A DNA stretch of 64,000 nucleotides, taken from NCBI RefSeq assembly GCF_019468565.1, contig NZ_CP080521.1:6882001-6946000 (forward strand), written 5' to 3'. How positions within the stretch are numbered: the first letter of the stretch is position 1; the number at the start of each line of letters is the position of its first letter. This stretch comes from Pseudonocardia sp. DSM 110487 (GTDB taxonomy: Bacteria > Actinomycetota > Actinomycetes > Mycobacteriales > Pseudonocardiaceae). The notes below the pieces were generated by a model, which was not told where the DNA came from, did not search any database, and worked only from the letters and a program-made list of their open reading frames with translations. Both the position numbers and the translations under genes were made by a program. Below, piece by piece: positions 16,621 through 25,086 of the stretch.

Positions 16621-17565
16621 ATGACCGTTGCCGACAGCCCGACTCGACCGGCCGGAACCGCCCGCCCGATCCTCGCCGGGAGGCGGGGCCTGGCGCCGCA
16701 CATCGGTGTCTACGTCTTCGTGATCCTCCCCCTGCTGGCGCTCGTCGCCACGATCCCGTTCGCATGGGGCTGGGGCCTCACCTGGATCGACGTCGCGATC
16801 GCCGCGGTCTTCTACGTCGTCAGCGGGCTCGGCATCACGGTCGGCTTCCACCGCTACTTCACCCACGGCTCGTTCAAGGCCAAGCGGCCGCTGCGGATTG
16901 CGCTCGCCCTGGCGGGCAGCCTCGCCATGCAGGGCCCGGTCATCACCTGGGTGGCCGACCACCGCCGCCACCACGCGTTCTCCGACAAGGAGGGCGACCC
17001 GCACTCGCCGTGGCTGTTCGGCACGAGCCCTGCGGCCCTCGCCAAGGGCTTCTGGCACTCCCACACCGGCTGGCTGTTCGACCGCGACCTGACCAACCGC
17101 GAGCGATTCACCCCCGACCTGCTCGCCGACACCGACATCCACCGCATCGACCGCCTCTTCGGCCTGTGGTCGATCCTCACCCTGCTCGTGCCGGCCGCGC
17201 TCGGCGGTCTGCTGAGCTGGTCGTGGTGGGGCGCGCTCACCGCGCTCTTCTGGGCCGGGCTCGTGCGCGTCGGTCTGCTGCACCACGTCACGTGGTCGAT
17301 CAACTCGATCTGCCACATGATCGGCGACCAGCCGTTCGCCGCCCGCGACCACTCCCGCAACGTCTGGCCGCTCGCAGTGCTCAGCTTCGGCGAGTCATGG
17401 CACAACCTGCACCACGCCGACCCCACCTGCGCCCGCCACGGCGTCCAGCGCGGGCAGGTCGACATCTCCGCGCGCGTGATCTGGGCGTTCGAGAAGCTGG
17501 GCTGGGCCCACGCCGTCCGCTGGCCCACCCAGCGGCGGCTGGCGAGGCTGGCCCGCGACGCCTGA
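16621..17565 (+). CDS. Membrane fatty-acid (acyl-CoA) desaturase
   Basis: A 314-residue di-iron desaturase that introduces a double bond, probably delta-9, into acyl-CoA. The three histidine boxes are intact: HRYFTH near residue 78, HRRHH near 115 and HNLHH near 260. Four hydrophobic segments lie near residues 28-50, 55-75, 180-200 and 205-225. I chose the ATG at 16621 because GAGGAG (16609-16614) sits six bases upstream; the ATG at 16615 is too close to it. The gene stands alone after mtr and is probably regulated through the inverted repeat at 16581. Confidence 0.94.
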   Translation: MTVADSPTRPAGTARPILAGRRGLAPHIGVYVFVILPLLALVATIPFAWGWGLTWIDVAIAAVFYVVSGLGITVGFHRYFTHGSFKAKRPLRIALALAGSLAMQGPVITWVADHRRHHAFSDKEGDPHSPWLFGTSPAALAKGFWHSHTGWLFDRDLTNRERFTPDLLADTDIHRIDRLFGLWSILTLLVPAALGGLLSWSWWGALTALFWAGLVRVGLLHHVTWSINSICHMIGDQPFAARDHSRNVWPLAVLSFGESWHNLHHADPTCARHGVQRGQVDISARVIWAFEKLGWAHAVRWPTQRRLARLARDA

Positions 17566-17598
17566 ATTTCCCCTTGCCCTCCGGGCTAGCTTCGCCGC

Positions 17599-18426
17599 AT
17601 GGGATACGAGATCGACTCGGCGATCCAGGAGCACTACGGCATCGGCGTCGAGCGGGACCGGTTGACGACCTGGGGCCGCCTGGAGGCCGTGCGCACAGGC
17701 GAGCTGCTGGACCGGTTCCTGCCGGAGCCGCCCGCCGTCGTGCTCGACATCGGCGGCGCCGAGGGCGCCTATGCGCTGCCACTGGCCGCCGCCGGCTACG
17801 AGGTGCACCTGATCGACCCGGTGGAGCGGCACGTGGACGCGGCGCGTGCCGCGTCCGCCACCGCGCCTGCTCCGCTCGCGTCCGCGTCGGTGGGCGATGC
17901 CCGCGCGCTCCCGCAGGCCGACGGCAGCGCCGACGCCGTGCTGCTGCTCGGCCCGCTCTACCACCTGGTGGAGGCCGCGGACCGGGCCACGGCGCTCGCC
18001 GAGGCCCGGCGGGTTCTGCGGCCTGGCGGCGTGCTGCTGGCGGCGGCGATCTCCCGCTTCGCGTCCGCGCTGGACGGCGGCGTCCGCGCGGGCTACTTCG
18101 GCGATCCGCGGTTCGCCGCGATCGTCGACAGGGACCTCACCGACGGCGTCCACCGCAACCCCGACCCGGCCGGCAGGCCGGAGTGGTTCACCCTGGCGTA
18201 CTTCCACCACCCCTATGGGCTCCGCGACGAGGTCGTGGCAGCGGGGTTCCCCGAGGTGCAGGTGCTCGCGGTCGAGGGCATCGGGGCGGCAGGTGACACC
18301 GGGCCCCTCCTGGACGACCCGGGCACGCGCGAGGTCCTGCTGGGAACGATCCGGCGGCTGGAGTCGGAGCCCACCCTGCTGGGGGCCTCCCCGCACCTCA
18401 TAGCAGTAGCCGTTGCATCCGGCTGA
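17599..18426 (+). CDS. Class I SAM-dependent methyltransferase
   Basis: A 275-residue methyltransferase. Motif I is VVLDIGGAEGAYALPLAAAGYEVHLIDP (residues 47-75), slightly unusual in having GGAEG; motif II VLLLGPLYHLVEAADR and RRVLRPGGVLLAAAISRF follow in order. The C-terminal part contains a YFHHPYGLRDEV segment seen in relatives annotated only as methyltransferases. The substrate is unknown. The ATG start is at the family position and follows the desaturase gene after 33 bases on the same strand. Confidence 0.88.
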   Translation: MGYEIDSAIQEHYGIGVERDRLTTWGRLEAVRTGELLDRFLPEPPAVVLDIGGAEGAYALPLAAAGYEVHLIDPVERHVDAARAASATAPAPLASASVGDARALPQADGSADAVLLLGPLYHLVEAADRATALAEARRVLRPGGVLLAAAISRFASALDGGVRAGYFGDPRFAAIVDRDLTDGVHRNPDPAGRPEWFTLAYFHHPYGLRDEVVAAGFPEVQVLAVEGIGAAGDTGPLLDDPGTREVLLGTIRRLESEPTLLGASPHLIAVAVASG

Positions 18427-18491
18427 CAGCGCTGACACGAGAGCGGCTGCTGGTCCGGCTGCTCCGTGAAGCGGGTGGCCGGGCGCCGACC

Positions 18492-18561
18492 GGCATGATC
18501 ACCGCACGCGGTTCCACGGCCGCGAAGCTGCGGTGTCGGAACCACACACGCTGATCATGCC
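18492..18561. repeat. Palindromic element with TGATCA ends, copy 2 (divergent interior)
   Basis: Between two convergent genes, GGCATGATCA (18492-18501) pairs perfectly with TGATCATGCC at 18552-18561, with a further GGTTCC/GGAACC pair inside and a CCGC/GCGG centre. It may act as a two-way terminator. The TGATCA ends resemble the palindromes at 6582, 51164 and 52169, but the interior differs. Confidence 0.55.
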
Positions 18562-18569
18562 TCGGTCCC

Positions 18570-19361
18570 TCAGCTCGCCGGCCGCTCGTCCTTCAGCGAC
18601 ATCTCCGGTCGAGCCGGGTCGAACGGCGCCGCAGGCGGGGTCTCCCCGCGGATCTCGCCGACCAGTCGCGTGACGTCCCCCATGATCGCGTTGGTCGCAC
18701 CGTCCAGGGCCGTGCGGGTGCGCGGTCCGCCCAGCCAGGCCGACAGGTCGACCGGCGGGCCCGCGACCACCGTGACCCGCTTGCGGGGGAACAGGCGGGG
18801 CCGGCCGCTGCCGGGTGGCAGGACGTCCTGGGTGCCCCAGTTCGCGATGGGGATCACGGGCGCGCCGGTGAGCAGGGCGATCCGGCCGATCCCGTTCTTG
18901 GCCTTCATCGGCCACCCGTCGGGGTCGGCGGTGAAGGTGCCCTCCGGGTAGAACGCCACGATCTCCCCGCGCCCGATCGCCGCGATCGCGTCCCGGTAGG
19001 CGTCCTTCGCGCGGATCGAGGCGCGGTAGACCGGGATGTGGCGCCCGCCGCCGAGCACCCACTTGACCCCTGGCATGTCCCATAGCTCGGACTTCGCCAG
19101 GAACCGGGGCATTCGGCCGTGGCAGATCGTGAACGCCACGTTGAAGATCGGGTCGGCGAACGACACGTGGTTGATCGCGAGCAGCGCCCCGCCCGAGCGT
19201 GGGATGTGTTCCCCGCCGCGCCAGCCCACCTTGGTGCCGAACATCGCGAACGGCCAGATCAGCGCGATCGCGACGCCGTACCAGAACCCGGAGTCGCGCC
19301 ACCGCCGGGTGAACGTCAGGCGCAGCTTCTGCCAGTCCGACAGCGGTCGGTCCAACGTCAC
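18570..19361 (-). CDS. 1-acylglycerol-3-phosphate acyltransferase-like protein
   Basis: A 263-residue PlsC-family acyltransferase of phospholipid synthesis. The catalytic NHxxxxD motif is INHVSFADP (near residue 59), followed by FYPEGTFT (near 132), which binds the glycerol-phosphate, and a VIPIANWGTQ segment. One hydrophobic segment near residue 28 would anchor it to the membrane. The GTG at 19361 has GGAGGAG seven bases upstream; the frame is open beyond but antisense to the next gene. It ends in a hydrophilic tail. The exact acyl acceptor is not known. Confidence 0.9.
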   Translation of the reverse strand: MTLDRPLSDWQKLRLTFTRRWRDSGFWYGVAIALIWPFAMFGTKVGWRGGEHIPRSGGALLAINHVSFADPIFNVAFTICHGRMPRFLAKSELWDMPGVKWVLGGGRHIPVYRASIRAKDAYRDAIAAIGRGEIVAFYPEGTFTADPDGWPMKAKNGIGRIALLTGAPVIPIANWGTQDVLPPGSGRPRLFPRKRVTVVAGPPVDLSAWLGGPRTRTALDGATNAIMGDVTRLVGEIRGETPPAAPFDPARPEMSLKDERPAS

Positions 19362-19407
19362 GGCGTCTCCTCCATGTTGAGCTCGGGCTACCCCGATCAT
19401 CGCATCC

Positions 19408-19437
19408 ACGTCCGTGGGACCGGGGTCACACGGACGT
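19408..19437. promoter_or_regulatory. Perfect inverted repeat between divergent genes
   Basis: ACGTCCGTG (19408-19416) and CACGGACGT (19429-19437) form a perfect nine-base inverted repeat with a 12-base centre, in the 159-base gap between the acyltransferase and the rightward methyltransferase. It may be an operator or an RNA hairpin; nothing identifies a binding protein. Confidence 0.4.
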
Positions 19438-19520
19438 CGTAAAAGGCGTCGCCCTCCGTGAACCGCGCTGGATACGGTCGCCGCCGCACGTGTCCCAACC
19501 GGTACGGAGGCGATCCTGGC

Positions 19521-20267
19521 GTGGAGCTCCCCCGCAGCTTCCTCATCCGCGAGAGTAGCCACCGGATCCTCGATCCGTTCACCTCCGAGAAGCTCGCCAC
19601 GCTGGGTGCGGCGTTGCGCATGCGTCCCGGCACGCGCCTGCTCGATCTCGCGTGCGGCAAAGGCGAGCTGCTCTGCACGTGGGCGCGGGACCACGGTGTC
19701 ACCGGGGTCGGCGTCGACATCAGCGCGACGTTCCTGGCCACCGCGCGGGCACGGGCGGTCGAGCTGGAGGTGTCCGACCGGGTCGAGTTCGTGCACGCGG
19801 ACGCCGCGGGCTACATCGCAGAGGAGCCCGTCGACATCGCCGCGTGCCTTGGCGCCACCTGGATCGGGCAGGGCACGGCCGGCACCCTCGACCTCCTCGA
19901 ACGCAGCCTGCGCCCCGGCGGCACGGCACTGGTCGGTGAGCGCTACTGGCGGCTCGACCCGCCGGACCAGGACACCGTCGAAGGCTGCTACGCGCGCAAC
20001 AAGGACGAGCTGGTGTCGCTCCCGCGGCTCGTCGAGAACTTCGGCGAGCTCGGATGGGACCTCGTCGAGATGGTGGTGGCCGACCAGGACAGCTGGGACC
20101 GGTACGTGGCAGCGCAATGGCTCAACATCCGGCGCTGGATCGACGCCAACCCCGATGACGAGCTGGTCGGCGCGATGCGCGCCGAGCTCGCAACGGCGCC
20201 GCTGCGGCACGTGCGCTACCAGCGCGAGTACGTGGGCTGGGGCGTGTTCGCCCTCGCCCGGCGCTGA
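19521..20267 (+). CDS. SAM-dependent methyltransferase
   Basis: A 248-residue class I methyltransferase. LLDLACGKGELLCTWARDHGVTGVGVDIS (residues 35-62) is motif I with the acidic residue after beta-2, and ACLGATWIGQGTAGTLDLLERSLRPGGTALVGE covers motifs II-III. The GTG at 19521 has GGAGG ten bases upstream. Relatives carry only the generic name and the substrate is unknown. It is followed after 17 bases by an SRPBCC gene on the same strand, so the two are probably one transcript. Confidence 0.88.
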   Translation: MELPRSFLIRESSHRILDPFTSEKLATLGAALRMRPGTRLLDLACGKGELLCTWARDHGVTGVGVDISATFLATARARAVELEVSDRVEFVHADAAGYIAEEPVDIAACLGATWIGQGTAGTLDLLERSLRPGGTALVGERYWRLDPPDQDTVEGCYARNKDELVSLPRLVENFGELGWDLVEMVVADQDSWDRYVAAQWLNIRRWIDANPDDELVGAMRAELATAPLRHVRYQREYVGWGVFALARR

Positions 20268-20284
20268 TACGCGACACTCCCCGC

Positions 20285-20749
20285 ATGACCAGCGACGACC
20301 ACGCGACCAACCTCGGCCGCACCGTCTCCGCCAGCACGGTGGTGGCCGCGCCGCCGGATGAGGTGTTCGCGCTGCTCGCGAACCCCCACCGGCACCACGA
20401 GTTCGACGGCTCCGGCACGGTCCGCGGGGCGTTGTCCGGGCCGGAGCGGCTCGCGCTCGGCGACCGGTTCGGCATGAGCATGAAGATCAAGCTGCCGTAC
20501 CGGATCACGAACCGCGTGGTGGAGTTCGAGCCGGACCGCCGCATCGGCTGGTGCCACGCGGCAAGGGCGATCTGGCGCTACGAGCTCGAGCCCGTCGCCG
20601 GCGGCACCCGCGTCACCGAGACGTTCGACTACGGCGGCTCGCCGCTGGCGAAGGGCATGGAGCTGGTCGGCTTCCCGAAGGGCAACGCGAAGTCGATCAG
20701 GGACACGCTGCGCAGGCTGCGCGAGATCTTCGGTGCCGCCGACGGCTGA
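20285..20749 (+). CDS. SRPBCC (START-like) ligand-binding protein
   Basis: A 154-residue single-domain protein of the polyketide-cyclase/SRPBCC fold. VSASTVVAAPPDEVFALLANPHRHHEFDGSG is the standard N-terminal beta-alpha-alpha unit, and the C-terminal long helix ends KSIRDTLRRLREIF. Such proteins bind hydrophobic ligands or act as cyclases and aromatases; the ligand here is unknown. It probably shares a transcript with the preceding methyltransferase. Confidence 0.87.
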   Translation: MTSDDHATNLGRTVSASTVVAAPPDEVFALLANPHRHHEFDGSGTVRGALSGPERLALGDRFGMSMKIKLPYRITNRVVEFEPDRRIGWCHAARAIWRYELEPVAGGTRVTETFDYGGSPLAKGMELVGFPKGNAKSIRDTLRRLREIFGAADG

Positions 20750-20788
20750 CCCGGTGAAGTGCCAGGGCCGTCCGCAGCTCCCGGGTAC

Positions 20789-21604
20789 TCACTTCGCGGA
20801 GCCGACCAGCAGCCCCGACACGAAGTGCCGCTGGAACACGAAGAACACGATCGCCGTCGGCACGGCCGCGACGAGCGATCCCGCGGCGATCACATTCCAC
20901 GAGTTCGAGTAGCCGCCCTGCAGGTTGAGCAGGGCCGCGGTGATCGGGAACTTGGTGTCGGACTGCAGCACGGTCATGGCCCAGATCAGGTCGTTGTAGA
21001 TCCAGGTCGTGGCCAGCGCCGCGAGCGCGGCGAGCGCCGGCCGGCAGAGCGGCAGCACGATGCTCCAGAACGTCCGGCCCGGGCCCGACCCGTCGAGCAG
21101 CGCGGCCTCGAACACCTCCGACGGCAGCGCGCGCATGAACCCGTGCAGCACGAACGTGTAGAACCCGAGCCCGAACCCCACCTGCACGACGACCAGGGCG
21201 AACAGGGTGTCGTAGATCCCCAGGCCCTGGGCGATCCGCGACACCGGGATGAGCAGGATCTGCGGCGGCAACAGGTTGCCGGCCAGCATCACGAGCAGGA
21301 TCGTGCGCCGCGCCGGAATGCGGTGGCGCGACAGCGCGTACGCGGCAATGGCGGCCAGCGCGAGCGACGCCACCACCGTGCACACGGTCACCACCGCGCT
21401 GTTGGCCAGCGCGGTGGCCACCTGGCCGCCCGCGAGCGCCGTGGCGAACCCGTCGAGCGTCAGGGTTGCGGGCAGCGCCCCGAGTCCGCGTGCGGCGATG
21501 TCGTCGAACTCCCGCAGCGCAATGAGCACGACGAACACGATCGGTGCGAGCCACAGCAGCGTGAACGGGATCATCACTGCGTGGAACAAAGGCGAGCGGC
21601 GCAT
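20789..21604 (-). CDS. Carbohydrate ABC transporter permease (MalG type)
   Basis: A 271-residue inner-membrane permease with six predicted helices. The cytoplasmic EAA loop, ALPSEVFEAALLDGSGPGRTFWSIVLP, near residue 170 couples to the ATPase. The N-terminal helix is followed by a periplasmic loop as in MalG-type permeases. It is the last gene of the import operon, with a single base between the upstream permease stop and its ATG. No ATPase gene is present in the operon; actinobacteria commonly use one shared MsiK-type ATPase encoded elsewhere. Confidence 0.93.
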   Translation of the reverse strand: MRRSPLFHAVMIPFTLLWLAPIVFVVLIALREFDDIAARGLGALPATLTLDGFATALAGGQVATALANSAVVTVCTVVASLALAAIAAYALSRHRIPARRTILLVMLAGNLLPPQILLIPVSRIAQGLGIYDTLFALVVVQVGFGLGFYTFVLHGFMRALPSEVFEAALLDGSGPGRTFWSIVLPLCRPALAALAALATTWIYNDLIWAMTVLQSDTKFPITAALLNLQGGYSNSWNVIAAGSLVAAVPTAIVFFVFQRHFVSGLLVGSAK

Positions 21605-21605
21605 G

Positions 21606-22529
21606 TCAGCCCTCCTCGGTCCGCGCCTGGCGCACCAGGTAGGTGATGATGAACGCGATCGCCAGCACGAAGATCACCACCGCGATCGCGGAACCGTAGC
21701 CGAGGTTCACCAGCGTGAACCCCTGCTGGAACATGTAGGTCGAGAGCAGCTGCGTGGTGTTGTACGGGCCGCCGCGGGTCATCGCCCACACGATGTCGAA
21801 CGTGCGCAGCGAGTCGATCACGGTGACCGCGAAGATCACGGTGTTGACACCACGCAGCTGCGGCATGACGACCTTCCAGAACCGCTGCCACGCGTTGGCG
21901 CCGTCCACGGCGGCGGCCTCCTCGAGGGTCGGGTCGCAGCCCTTCAGCCCGGCGAGGTAGAGCACCATGATGTAGCCGACCTGCCGCCACACGGCCGCGA
22001 TCAGCACGGCGTAGAGCGCGGTGTCGGGATTGGCGAGCCACTGCTGCTGCAGCTCGCCCAGCCCGATCGCGCCCAGCCCGACGTCGATCGGGCCGCCGGG
22101 CTGGTACATCACCTGCCAGAACAGCCCTGTCAAGGCCAGGGAGATGACCATCGGCAGGTAGATCGCGCTGCGGTAGATCCCGACGCCGCGACCGGGCCGG
22201 TTGAGCGCGACCGCGAGCGCGAGCCCGCCCACGACCGACAGCCCGCCGAACCCGATCGCCCAGATCACGTTGTTGCGCAGGGCGGTGGCGAAGATCGGGT
22301 CGGCGAACAGGCGCTCGTAGTTCTCGAACCCGACGGGCCGCGCCGCCCCCACGCCGTTCCACGACGTGAACGACAGCGAGAAGCTGTTCATCGCGGGCCA
22401 GAACACCCAGAACAGCTCGACGGCGAGCGGCAGCAGCAGGAACGCCCACACCAGCGGCGGCACGCGCCGCCGCCGACCCTGCCGCGGTGGAGCACCCGTC
22501 CGCACCGGCGCGTCCTGCACCGCGGTCAT
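21606..22529 (-). CDS. Carbohydrate ABC transporter permease (MalF type)
   Basis: A 307-residue permease with about six membrane helices, the first near residue 28. The EAA loop is GCDPTLEEAAAVDGANAWQRFWKVVMPQ near residue 205, and RGGPYNTTQLLSTYMFQQGF in the last periplasmic loop is typical of the MalF/UgpA group. The ATG at 22529 overlaps the stop of the binding-protein gene by four bases, which fixes the start. Works with the MalG-type permease to form the channel. Confidence 0.93.
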   Translation of the reverse strand: MTAVQDAPVRTGAPPRQGRRRRVPPLVWAFLLLPLAVELFWVFWPAMNSFSLSFTSWNGVGAARPVGFENYERLFADPIFATALRNNVIWAIGFGGLSVVGGLALAVALNRPGRGVGIYRSAIYLPMVISLALTGLFWQVMYQPGGPIDVGLGAIGLGELQQQWLANPDTALYAVLIAAVWRQVGYIMVLYLAGLKGCDPTLEEAAAVDGANAWQRFWKVVMPQLRGVNTVIFAVTVIDSLRTFDIVWAMTRGGPYNTTQLLSTYMFQQGFTLVNLGYGSAIAVVIFVLAIAFIITYLVRQARTEEG

Positions 22530-23818
22530 GACGTGAATACCTGCTGGGCGGCCGCCTGCCAGTCGCGCAGGTGCGCCGGGATGTCCGATGGGTCGGCGAT
22601 GAACCGCGTGAGCGCGGCGTCCGCCGTGGTCTGGAGCGCGTCGCTGGAGTCGCGGTTGAAGAACTGCGTGATCTCGGAGGTGGAGTTGAGCAGCTCGATC
22701 CCCTTCTGCACGATCGGGGCGAACTGCGAGGTGTCGACGTCCGGGGAGGTCGGCAGGTTGGACGTGCCGGACTCGGTGATGTAGCGCTGCTGGACCTCCG
22801 GCGAGGCGAGGTAGGAGAGCAGCGCCTTTGCGCCGTCCGGGTTGTCGCTGCGGGCCGCCGCGAAGTACCCGTCGGTGGGCGCCTCCTCGGCACTCGGCAC
22901 GCTCGGGTTGATCGGCGGGACGGAGAAGAAGTCCAGGTCGTCGCGCTGGTCCTCGGGGAAGTACTGCGTGACGAACGCACCGACGAGGTACATCGCCGCC
23001 TCGTTGTTGACCATGGGTGTCACGGCCTGCTGGGCGTCCCACGAGGTCTGGTTCGGGTGGAAGTACGGGATCAGCCGGGCGTACTCCTCCATCACGGCCA
23101 CCACCTCGGGGTCGGTGAAGGACCGCTGCCCGGCCAGCAGCGCGCGGTGGTAGTCGGCACCGTTGATCCGCAGGTTCAGGTAGTCGAACCAGCCCGCCGA
23201 CATCCAGGCCGTGTTTCCGATGCCGTTGGTGAGCGGGTGGATCCCGCGAGCCTTCAGCTGGTCGCACAACGCGATGAACCCGTCCCACGTCGTCGGCGGC
23301 TCGACGCCCCACGACGCGAACGCCGACTTCTTGTAGAAGACGGACCACCAGTAGTACGTGGTCGGCACGAAGATCGCCTGGCCTCCTGCCGATGTCGACA
23401 GCGATCGAAGCGCGTTGGAGAACCCGGCGCACGCACCGTCGCCCGTCCACAGATCCGACAGGTCCAGCAGCAGGCCCTCGGCGGCGTAGGAGTTCGCGAC
23501 CGACCCGGCGTACCAGGTCAGGACGTCCGGCGGCGTGGCCGAGGACAGGTAGGTAGACAGCTGGGCCCGGAACTGCTCGGTGGCCACCGCGTTGAGCGTG
23601 ACCGGGGAGCCCGCGCCGCCGTAGGCGGCCACGATCTTCTCGAGGGCGGCCTTCGGTCCGGTGTCCTGGACCGACGACTGCAGGGTGATCGTCGCCGACG
23701 CCTGCCCGCCGCCCGTCTCGCCGCCGCCCGAACCGACGCACGACGCGAGCAGGGGCACGCTGCCGAGGCTCGCGGCCCCGAGCAGGAAACGACGACGGGA
23801 CAGCTCCATTGCTGTCAT
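22526..23818 (-). CDS. Extracellular solute-binding lipoprotein of the sugar ABC importer
   Basis: A 430-residue substrate-binding protein. The N-terminus has a twin-arginine motif (SRRRFL, residues 7-12) and a lipobox LASC with Cys27, so it is probably exported folded by Tat and lipid-anchored. The mature part has the family-1 solute-binding core, including YYWWSVFYKKSAFASWGVEPPTTWDGF and ALLSYLASPEVQQRYITESG near the C-terminus. The ATG at 23818 has GGAGG six bases upstream. The ligand is unknown, probably an oligosaccharide judged from the neighbouring glycosidase. Confidence 0.94.
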   Translation of the reverse strand: MTAMELSRRRFLLGAASLGSVPLLASCVGSGGGETGGGQASATITLQSSVQDTGPKAALEKIVAAYGGAGSPVTLNAVATEQFRAQLSTYLSSATPPDVLTWYAGSVANSYAAEGLLLDLSDLWTGDGACAGFSNALRSLSTSAGGQAIFVPTTYYWWSVFYKKSAFASWGVEPPTTWDGFIALCDQLKARGIHPLTNGIGNTAWMSAGWFDYLNLRINGADYHRALLAGQRSFTDPEVVAVMEEYARLIPYFHPNQTSWDAQQAVTPMVNNEAAMYLVGAFVTQYFPEDQRDDLDFFSVPPINPSVPSAEEAPTDGYFAAARSDNPDGAKALLSYLASPEVQQRYITESGTSNLPTSPDVDTSQFAPIVQKGIELLNSTSEITQFFNRDSSDALQTTADAALTRFIADPSDIPAHLRDWQAAAQQVFTS

Positions 23819-23832
23819 GCCAACCTCCGTTA

Positions 23833-25086
23833 TCAATCGTTGAAGAGGGAGTTGCACTCCTGCTGCAGGGCGACGTCCGCCCACATCGGGTGCTGGGGGG
23901 CCGCGTTCGAGCAGACGACCGTTCCCCATGCGCCGCGCTCGCGGGCGTAGCGCACGGCGTCGCGGCAGATCTGGGCCCCGACCGGGCCTTCCTCGAACGT
24001 GCCGCGCAGCGGCGTGTAGCCCACCCAGCCCTCGCCGAGTACGAGCGGGACGCCGTGCGCGGCCGCCCAGTCGGCGGCGACGTCGAGCCAGAGCCGCAGC
24101 TTCTCGTCCATCGCGACGCGGTGCTCGCCGTAGTGGTCGTAGAGCCAGCGGTCGAAGGCGTCCGGGTCGGCCCAGTCGTGCACGTAGACCTCGGCCGCCT
24201 TGACGATCGTCGCGTCGAGCCGCCAGCGGTGCTGCGCGTCCACGGTCCACTCCGCGACCGGTGGCGCGCCGGGCCGCAGGATCGCGGCCGCGGCCTCCTG
24301 CGGGAAGTCCTCGACGGTGCCGCGCAGCCCGAACTCCTCGATCAACGCGCCCAGCACCCCGTAGACGTAGGGGTGCACGACCAGCACGTCGATGTTCTGC
24401 GGGATGCCGCGCATGCTCGCGTGGGGCACGCCGCCGTAGTTGACGGTGCAGAGCCGTTCTGGATGGCGCGCCTTGAACGCGTCGACGGCCTTCTCCAGCA
24501 GCGGGCCCAGCTCGACGACGGCGTGCTCGCGCCGCATGCCTTCGGCGAGGTGTCCGACCTGCACCTCGTTGTGGATCTCGGTGAACGCGACGCGGTCGTC
24601 GAGACCCTCGGCGATCAGCAGGTCCATCAGGTCGGCGAGGGCCGCGGCGAGGCGCTCCGGCCGCGCGGCGGGCGGCACCGCGCGCAGGGCGTCCCACCAG
24701 GCGGAGTCGGCGCCGAACGAGGAGCTCTGCTGGTACTCCCACGACGAGACGATCACGTAGCAGTCGTGCCTGCGCGCGGCGCGGAAGAGCTCCAGCAGGT
24801 GCTCGCGGGAGTCGATCGTCGTCGGGGCCTGCACGTCGTACCAGCGCATGCCCTGCGCGTACTCGCCGCCGAGGCGCTCCAGCCGTAGGGCGGACGTGTC
24901 CAGCCCCGAACCGAACAGCAGGAACGGCATCGCGCAGATCCGCACGGTGTTGTAGCCGCGCTCGACGGCCTGGGCGAAGGCTGCGTCGAGGTCCTCGAAC
25001 GGCTCCCCCGGACCGGTTCGCACGTACCAGGAGAAGTCCCACAGGGTGGTCGTCAGGCGCCCAGGAAGGTGCGCGGGGAGTGTCAT
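23833..25086 (-). CDS. Cellulase-family (GH5-like) glycoside hydrolase
   Basis: A 417-residue TIM-barrel glycosidase without signal peptide, so it probably acts in the cytoplasm on imported oligosaccharides. Candidate catalytic residues are Glu174 in FTEIHNEVQ (after beta-4, as in clan A) and Glu352 in VLGEGWVGY (after beta-7). The N-terminus TTTLWDFSWYVRTGPGEPFEDL resembles actinobacterial cellulase-like enzymes of unknown specificity. Its ATG overlaps the end of the DUF5107 gene by four bases, and 14 bases separate it from the binding-protein gene. GH5 is a family-level call by pattern only. Confidence 0.85.
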   Translation of the reverse strand: MTLPAHLPGRLTTTLWDFSWYVRTGPGEPFEDLDAAFAQAVERGYNTVRICAMPFLLFGSGLDTSALRLERLGGEYAQGMRWYDVQAPTTIDSREHLLELFRAARRHDCYVIVSSWEYQQSSSFGADSAWWDALRAVPPAARPERLAAALADLMDLLIAEGLDDRVAFTEIHNEVQVGHLAEGMRREHAVVELGPLLEKAVDAFKARHPERLCTVNYGGVPHASMRGIPQNIDVLVVHPYVYGVLGALIEEFGLRGTVEDFPQEAAAAILRPGAPPVAEWTVDAQHRWRLDATIVKAAEVYVHDWADPDAFDRWLYDHYGEHRVAMDEKLRLWLDVAADWAAAHGVPLVLGEGWVGYTPLRGTFEEGPVGAQICRDAVRYARERGAWGTVVCSNAAPQHPMWADVALQQECNSLFND